From: an uncultured Clostridium sp.
GTDB taxonomy: Bacteria > Bacillota > Clostridia > Lachnospirales > Lachnospiraceae
Assembly: GCA_900541315.1 (NCBI GenBank)
Contig: UQJF01000007.1
Span: forward strand, 1 to 46,847
DNA length: 46,847 nucleotides
Direction: 5' to 3'
In this document: in pieces, positions 42,899-46,847 of the stretch
Layout: each line of letters opens with the position of its first letter
Position numbering within the stretch: position 1 is the first letter of the stretch
The notes under the pieces: model-generated
Told to the model about the DNA's origin: nothing
The model's database searches: none
What the model saw: only the letters and a program-made list of their open reading frames with translations
Program-made: the position numbers and the translations under genes

Positions 42899-43390
42899 TT
42901 GAAAGGAAAAAAAGCAGAAGCAGAAGTAAGGACCAATGTAATGAGGCTGTTGGACGCAGCAGGGATCCATTATGAGACAGGAACATATGAAGTAGATGAA
43001 AATGACCTTTCCGGCAGCCATGCTGCCGACCTCATGGGGATCGATCATGACCAGATGTATAAGACCCTTGTGTTAAAAGGAGAGAAAAAGGGATATCTTG
43101 TATGCTGTATCCCGGTAGATGAGGAGCTGGACTTAAAGAAGGTGGCAAAAGCAGCCGGAGAAAAGAAAGTGGAGATGATCCATGTAAAGGATATGTTAGG
43201 CATTACCGGTTATATCCGTGGCGGCTGTTCTCCTATTGGGATGAAGAAAAAATTTCCAACTTATATTGAAGAAACTGCCCAGTTATATGATACAATTATG
43301 GTAAGCGCAGGACAGAGGGGTGTACAGGTCACTGTAAGCCCTGAGGATCTGCGGGAGTATGTGGATGGAATCTTTGTGGGATTAGTGTAG
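42899..43390 (+). CDS. ybaK: YbaK/EbsC-type Cys-tRNA(Pro) deacylase
   Basis: The 163-residue trans-editing enzyme hydrolyses cysteine mischarged on tRNA-Pro. KTLVLKGEKKGYLVCCIP carries the conserved active-site lysine, and GYIRGGCSPIGMKKKFPTYI is a family signature. The TTG at 42899 is preferred because AGGGAG lies eight bases upstream and the protein then begins LKGKKAEAEV as usual; an ATG at 42881 abuts the hairpin and lacks a site. It may be cotranscribed with the helicase by read-through. Confidence 0.9.
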   Translation: MKGKKAEAEVRTNVMRLLDAAGIHYETGTYEVDENDLSGSHAADLMGIDHDQMYKTLVLKGEKKGYLVCCIPVDEELDLKKVAKAAGEKKVEMIHVKDMLGITGYIRGGCSPIGMKKKFPTYIEETAQLYDTIMVSAGQRGVQVTVSPEDLREYVDGIFVGLV

Positions 43391-43525
43391 GCGATGGTCA
43401 CGGTCGCCTCAAAACGTTCTCAAGTGATATAGGATACCTTAATGCAGGCTTGCAAGTGAAAAAAGATGCAAAGAAAGGCCGGTCACAGATTTTAATGCGC
43501 GAATTGTAGAAAAGGAGAAAGCAAT

Positions 43526-43978
43526 ATGGAAAAAAAACAGACTGTTGTTGCCTCAGATGCCCTTACAAAAGATCAGATCAGGGAACTGGCGGTAAAATCC
43601 CTTGCAGGTATTAAAAACTCCTATGCCCCCTATTCTCATTTCCACGTATCAGCCGTACTTCTTTGCGGCAATGGTGCTGTCTATACAGGAAATAACATAG
43701 AAAACGCCGCTTATACCCCTTCTGTATGTGCAGAGCGCTGCGCCTTTTTTAAGGCAGTCAGTGAAGGAGAACGTGATTTTACAGCCATTGCCCTTTGCGG
43801 CGGCTTAAACGGAGTAGTAAAGGATTACTGTGCCCCCTGCGGCGTCTGCCGCCAGGTGATGCGGGAATTCTGCAAGCCAGATTTTAAGATCATCCTGGTA
43901 AAGTCAGAAGAAGAGTGGAAGATATATACTTTATCACAACTGCTGCCGGAAGGTTTTGGACCTGAGAATCTTGAATAA
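43526..43978 (+). CDS. cdd: Cytidine deaminase
   Basis: The 150-residue homotetramer-type enzyme deaminates cytidine and deoxycytidine to uridine. The zinc site is CAER (Cys ligand with the catalytic Glu) and PCGVCRQ (two more Cys). NSYAPYSHFHVSAVL and NNIENAAYTPSVCAER are family blocks; length is slightly above the usual 130-135 because of an N-terminal extension. AAAGGAGAAAG precedes the ATG. It reads alone and adds to the nucleoside salvage genes in the window (deoD, ade). Confidence 0.95.
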   Translation: MEKKQTVVASDALTKDQIRELAVKSLAGIKNSYAPYSHFHVSAVLLCGNGAVYTGNNIENAAYTPSVCAERCAFFKAVSEGERDFTAIALCGGLNGVVKDYCAPCGVCRQVMREFCKPDFKIILVKSEEEWKIYTLSQLLPEGFGPENLE

Positions 43979-44031
43979 TATTAAAGGATAAATATTAACA
44001 ATATATAACAATATTAACTAAAAAAACAGGC

Positions 44032-44060
44032 TTGAAAAACATAAAATGTTGGGTTATAAT
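44032..44060 (+). promoter_or_regulatory. Promoter of the free-standing RNA gene
   Basis: TTGAAA (44032-44037), 17-base spacer, TATAAT (44055-44060). Transcription should begin near 44067. Confidence 0.75.
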
Positions 44061-44066
44061 AGCACC

Positions 44067-44305
44067 ATAATAAATGAAGCACATATGTGATCACCTGGGA
44101 TGTGCGAAGTTCTTACCAATTTTGAACCTACATTAGACTAAAGGGATTCCAATATTTTTAAGCGGATGTCATGCCTCCTTTTAAGCGTGGAAGGCAGAAG
44201 TTTAAGTGAGGTTGCCCACCTAGCATTGCTAGGCGTCAATAAGTAAGAGACGGCATCTTGGGGGCACAGAAGATAAAAGCAGCGGGGTTCTCGCTGCTTT
44301 CTTTC
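44067..44305 (+). ncRNA. ssrS: Structured RNA gene, probably 6S RNA
   Basis: The unit has its own promoter and terminator and no reading frame. Its ends pair: CCTGGGATG (44094-44102) with CATCTTGGGG (44254-44262), then TGTG with CACA beyond a small bulge. Inside are an open bubble region, a terminal stem TGCCTCC/GGAAGGCA near 44172-44196, and a perfect CCTAGC/GCTAGG hairpin (44219-44233) on the 3' side after GGTTGCCCA. A closing stem, large central bubble with a small 3' hairpin, and terminal stem-loop is the layout of 6S RNA, which mimics an open promoter and binds sigma-A RNA polymerase. The identification is structural and by eye. Confidence 0.6.
44276..44303 (+). terminator. Terminator of the RNA gene
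   Basis: AAAGCAGCG (44276-44284), loop GGGTTCT, CGCTGCTTT (44292-44300), then CTTTCGTT. Perfect nine-pair stem. Confidence 0.85.
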
Positions 44306-44414
44306 GTTGTGGCATAATGCAGAAATTGAAACAGAAATGCATGCGCTGATCGCATACATATTAAAAAAGAAGATATACCAGTGATATTCGTGCTGATAAG
44401 GTGATAAAGACATT

Positions 44415-46739
44415 ATGAAAATGAACTGGAAAATAAATGTAAAGGATCTGAAGATCACTAAAAAGCAGATGACCCTGTGGATGAGCGGGATCCTGGTGGC
44501 AGTGATCGCTCTTATGATATTTATTGTAAAAGCAGAGCCGCCGGCAGAGGGGATATCCAGGGCAGAGGCAGCCAAGGCCATGGCACTGATATTTGAGGAT
44601 CCTGGGAATCTGGAAAATATGGCAGCAGACCGGGAAATTTCCGCATTTACAGATAAAGAAAAAGGCAACTGGTTTGTAAAATATATGGATTATCTCTATG
44701 AAAAAGGATATCTGGATCCGAAGGTGACACCGGCTACCCTTATATCGGCCCAGGGAAATCTTACATACGAAGACACAGCTTATATGATGGGGAAAGTTTC
44801 CGGCGATTTAGAGAAACAGGTGGGAATGACCCATTGGAACAGGAAAAAAACATTTGCCAGAAATGATTGGTGGGATATTTACAGGGCAGTGGTAGAAAAG
44901 ACGGATCATGAAGGCAGTATGAAAGAAATCTCTGCTATTTTGTTCGGTACTCCTTCCAATATGGAACATGCAGACAGCTGGACTGCTTATACCACAGAAG
45001 GAAATTTCGGATTCCAGGGGCTGGCTCTTGATGCATACCTGGACAATGAGATACGCTTCTGGGTCAGAGGACAGGAAATAGCGGGCATGACCCAGGTTAT
45101 AGAAGATAAGCCGGTCTATAAGAATATCTGGATCTCAGATGTAGAAAAAGACCAGTTTACTGTATATATCGGCAAATATTTAAGAACCTTTACAGCAGAA
45201 GGAAGGCTGGTTTCCCAGGCGGAGAAAAAAAAGGATGAGTTAAAATCCTGTGTAGCTGATCTGCATATGGAAAAAGGTAAATTAAAAAAGGTTACAGTGA
45301 AAAAAGAACGGGTCCGGGGAAAGGTTCTTGCTGTAACAGATAATTCCATTGAACTGGAAGGCTATGGCTGTGTTCCGTTAGATGATAATTTCCATGTATA
45401 TAAGGCATATGGTGATTTCCAGGTTCTTGGAAAAGGAAGTATCCTGGTAGGTTATGACTTACAGGAGTTTGTGGCAGCAGATGGGAAGCTTAGTGCGGCG
45501 ATCCTGGAGCAGCCTTTAGATGCAGAAACTATCCGTGTGCTGATCATGGATAATGGGTTTAAGCAGATTTTCCATGATACCATTGAACTTACAGCAAATT
45601 GTGATGGAGAAATGATATACGAAAAAGAAAATGGGGATCATGAAAGCAGTTCATTTAAAAAAGGAGATACATTTACCTTTGAAGCAACAGATAAAAAGCT
45701 GGAAAAAGGCCGTATGACCTTAAAACCAGAGGACGGTGAAGGTATTACCGTTACTTCCTTAGAACGTGGCCAGGGACAGCCTGTATACAGCGGTTCTGTG
45801 GAAGTCAAAGCAGAAGAGGGAGGCCTGGTCCTTATTAATGAATTGTATCTGGAAGATTATTTAAAGAAAGTAGTCCCAAGTGAAATGCCTGCTTCTTATG
45901 AAAAAGAGGCGTTAAAGGCACAGGCAGTATGCGCCCGTACCTATGCTTACCGCCAGATCCAGGGAAATGCTTATGGTCAGTATGGTGCCCATGTAGATGA
46001 CAGCACCAGTTTCCAGGTTTATAACAATATCAACACCAGTGAGCGGACGGATCAGGCTGTAAATGAAACCTATGGCCAGATGCTTTTTTATAACAATAAG
46101 CCTATAGAAGCTTTTTATTATTCCACTTCCTGCGGTCATGGGGCAGATGGAAGCGTATGGGGCAAAGAAGGAGAAGCATTGCCATATCTGCGTTCTATGC
46201 AGATCAAAAAAGGCGCCAGGGAGCTGACTGCGGAAGATAATGATACCTTTGATGAATACATACGTTCTCAGAATATTACTTCTTATGATGCTTCTTATCC
46301 AATGTTCCGGTGGCATGTAGATATAAAGGCAGGTATTCTTTCAGAACAGATCCCGGATGTGGGAAATGTGACGGATGTAAATGTGGTATCCAGAGGTTTA
46401 GGTGGGATTGCCTCCGAAGTAGAAATAAAAGGAGATGGAGGAAGCTGCAAGATCAAAGGCCAGAGTCAGGTAAGAAGTATGCTTGGAAATACAGAACTTG
46501 TAATAAAGAAACAGGACGGAACGAAGATGACAGGAACAGCGTCCCTTCCAAGTGCTTTTATTTCCATTGAAAAGCGTACAGCAGAGGACGGAAGCATTGT
46601 ATTCCGTGTATACGGCGGTGGCTTTGGACATGGTGTTGGAATGAGCCAGAACGGTGCCCACAGTATGGCGAAGGCAGGAAAGACATATAAAGATATCCTA
46701 GATTTCTTCTACCATGGGGCTAAGATCAGGACGGAATGA
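44415..46739 (+). CDS. Large SpoIID/LytB-domain protein with SLH-like N-terminus
   Basis: The 774-residue envelope protein has one membrane anchor at about 21-38, then an SLH-like region at about 45-160 (ISRAEAAKAMALIF, FVKYMDYLYEKGYLDP, LTYEDTAYMMGKV), a beta-rich middle, and a SpoIID domain at about 475-770 (ELYLEDYLKKVVPSEMPASY, KAQAVCARTYAYRQ, YSTSCGH, GGGFGHGVGMSQNGA). SpoIID proteins are lytic transglycosylases acting on denuded peptidoglycan during engulfment; LytB-type relatives modify amidases. At twice the size of classic SpoIID and with the SLH-like part, a vegetative or cell-surface role is also possible. No spoIIR or spoIIQ is in view. AAGGTGAT precedes the ATG. Confidence 0.88.
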   Translation: MKMNWKINVKDLKITKKQMTLWMSGILVAVIALMIFIVKAEPPAEGISRAEAAKAMALIFEDPGNLENMAADREISAFTDKEKGNWFVKYMDYLYEKGYLDPKVTPATLISAQGNLTYEDTAYMMGKVSGDLEKQVGMTHWNRKKTFARNDWWDIYRAVVEKTDHEGSMKEISAILFGTPSNMEHADSWTAYTTEGNFGFQGLALDAYLDNEIRFWVRGQEIAGMTQVIEDKPVYKNIWISDVEKDQFTVYIGKYLRTFTAEGRLVSQAEKKKDELKSCVADLHMEKGKLKKVTVKKERVRGKVLAVTDNSIELEGYGCVPLDDNFHVYKAYGDFQVLGKGSILVGYDLQEFVAADGKLSAAILEQPLDAETIRVLIMDNGFKQIFHDTIELTANCDGEMIYEKENGDHESSSFKKGDTFTFEATDKKLEKGRMTLKPEDGEGITVTSLERGQGQPVYSGSVEVKAEEGGLVLINELYLEDYLKKVVPSEMPASYEKEALKAQAVCARTYAYRQIQGNAYGQYGAHVDDSTSFQVYNNINTSERTDQAVNETYGQMLFYNNKPIEAFYYSTSCGHGADGSVWGKEGEALPYLRSMQIKKGARELTAEDNDTFDEYIRSQNITSYDASYPMFRWHVDIKAGILSEQIPDVGNVTDVNVVSRGLGGIASEVEIKGDGGSCKIKGQSQVRSMLGNTELVIKKQDGTKMTGTASLPSAFISIEKRTAEDGSIVFRVYGGGFGHGVGMSQNGAHSMAKAGKTYKDILDFFYHGAKIRTE

Positions 46740-46847
46740 GATCCATTTGGCAGACAGCCTGGCAAAGACCTGGCTGGAGCAAACAGAAAATATGTTACAG
46801 TTCAGCCATGCGCTGGTTTGAATGAGGGAGTGTGTTGCAAGCTTGCT
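46740..46847 (+). other. Intergenic tail without recognised features
   Basis: After the SpoIID-domain gene the last 108 bases show no reading frame, promoter or hairpin that I can support. GGCAGACAGCCTGGC is a weak inverted repeat and could begin a terminator. Confidence 0.4.

Overview
The window looks like chromosome from an anaerobic low-to-mid GC Firmicute of class Clostridia, most likely family Lachnospiraceae. Indicators are a hybrid cluster protein, a T-box controlled ileS, a B12 methionine synthase with a separate reactivation-domain protein, a YesM/YesN-type two-component pair next to a CUT1 sugar transporter, a SpoIID-domain protein and strong AGGAGG ribosome binding sites. The genus cannot be fixed from what is visible. 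No rRNA, tRNA, CRISPR array, complete insertion sequence or integrase was seen.

Layout. 1-7.2 kb: a clipped gene end, a YhcC-type radical SAM protein (-), a galactokinase-family kinase (+), nicotinate phosphoribosyltransferase (-), a TrmH/SpoU RNA methyltransferase (-), hybrid cluster protein (+) and a decayed gene fragment. 7.3-18.1 kb: consensus promoter, Ile T-box leader and ileS; glycogen phosphorylase; metF, then the MetH reactivation protein and a MetH lacking that domain; then a 9-cysteine small protein. 18.2-22.6 kb: a Crp/Fnr-like regulator (-), DeoD purine nucleoside phosphorylase, a DUF368 membrane protein and adenine deaminase.

22.8-33.0 kb is a sugar locus: response regulator, sensor kinase, solute-binding lipoprotein, two permeases, two Gfo/Idh/MocA oxidoreductases and two xylose-isomerase-like TIM barrels. 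It has no glycoside hydrolase, kinase or transporter ATPase. Two dehydrogenases plus two metal-dependent TIM barrels is the enzyme set expected for glycoside cleavage by oxidation, elimination, hydration and reduction, and it is my leading functional hypothesis.

33.0-40.6 kb: a MATE exporter (-) with a long hairpin in its leader, then a run of co-directional genes: HAD phosphatase, zinc-type ABC importer (lipoprotein, ATPase, permease), a previously uncalled 51-codon gene overlapping the next start, a CobW-type GTPase with a His/Cys repeat tract, and a second GTPase-like protein fused to a YcgQ/TIGR03943-like C-terminal domain. Together they look like zinc import followed by intracellular zinc delivery.

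40.6-46.8 kb: a strong promoter with a long structured leader ahead of a DEAD-box helicase, a YbaK deacylase, cytidine deaminase, a free-standing ~240-nt structured RNA that resembles 6S RNA, and a large SpoIID-domain protein with an SLH-like N-terminus.

Several intergenic regions carry related short repeats, including one exact 32-bp direct repeat 22.7 kb apart, and long imperfect hairpins.
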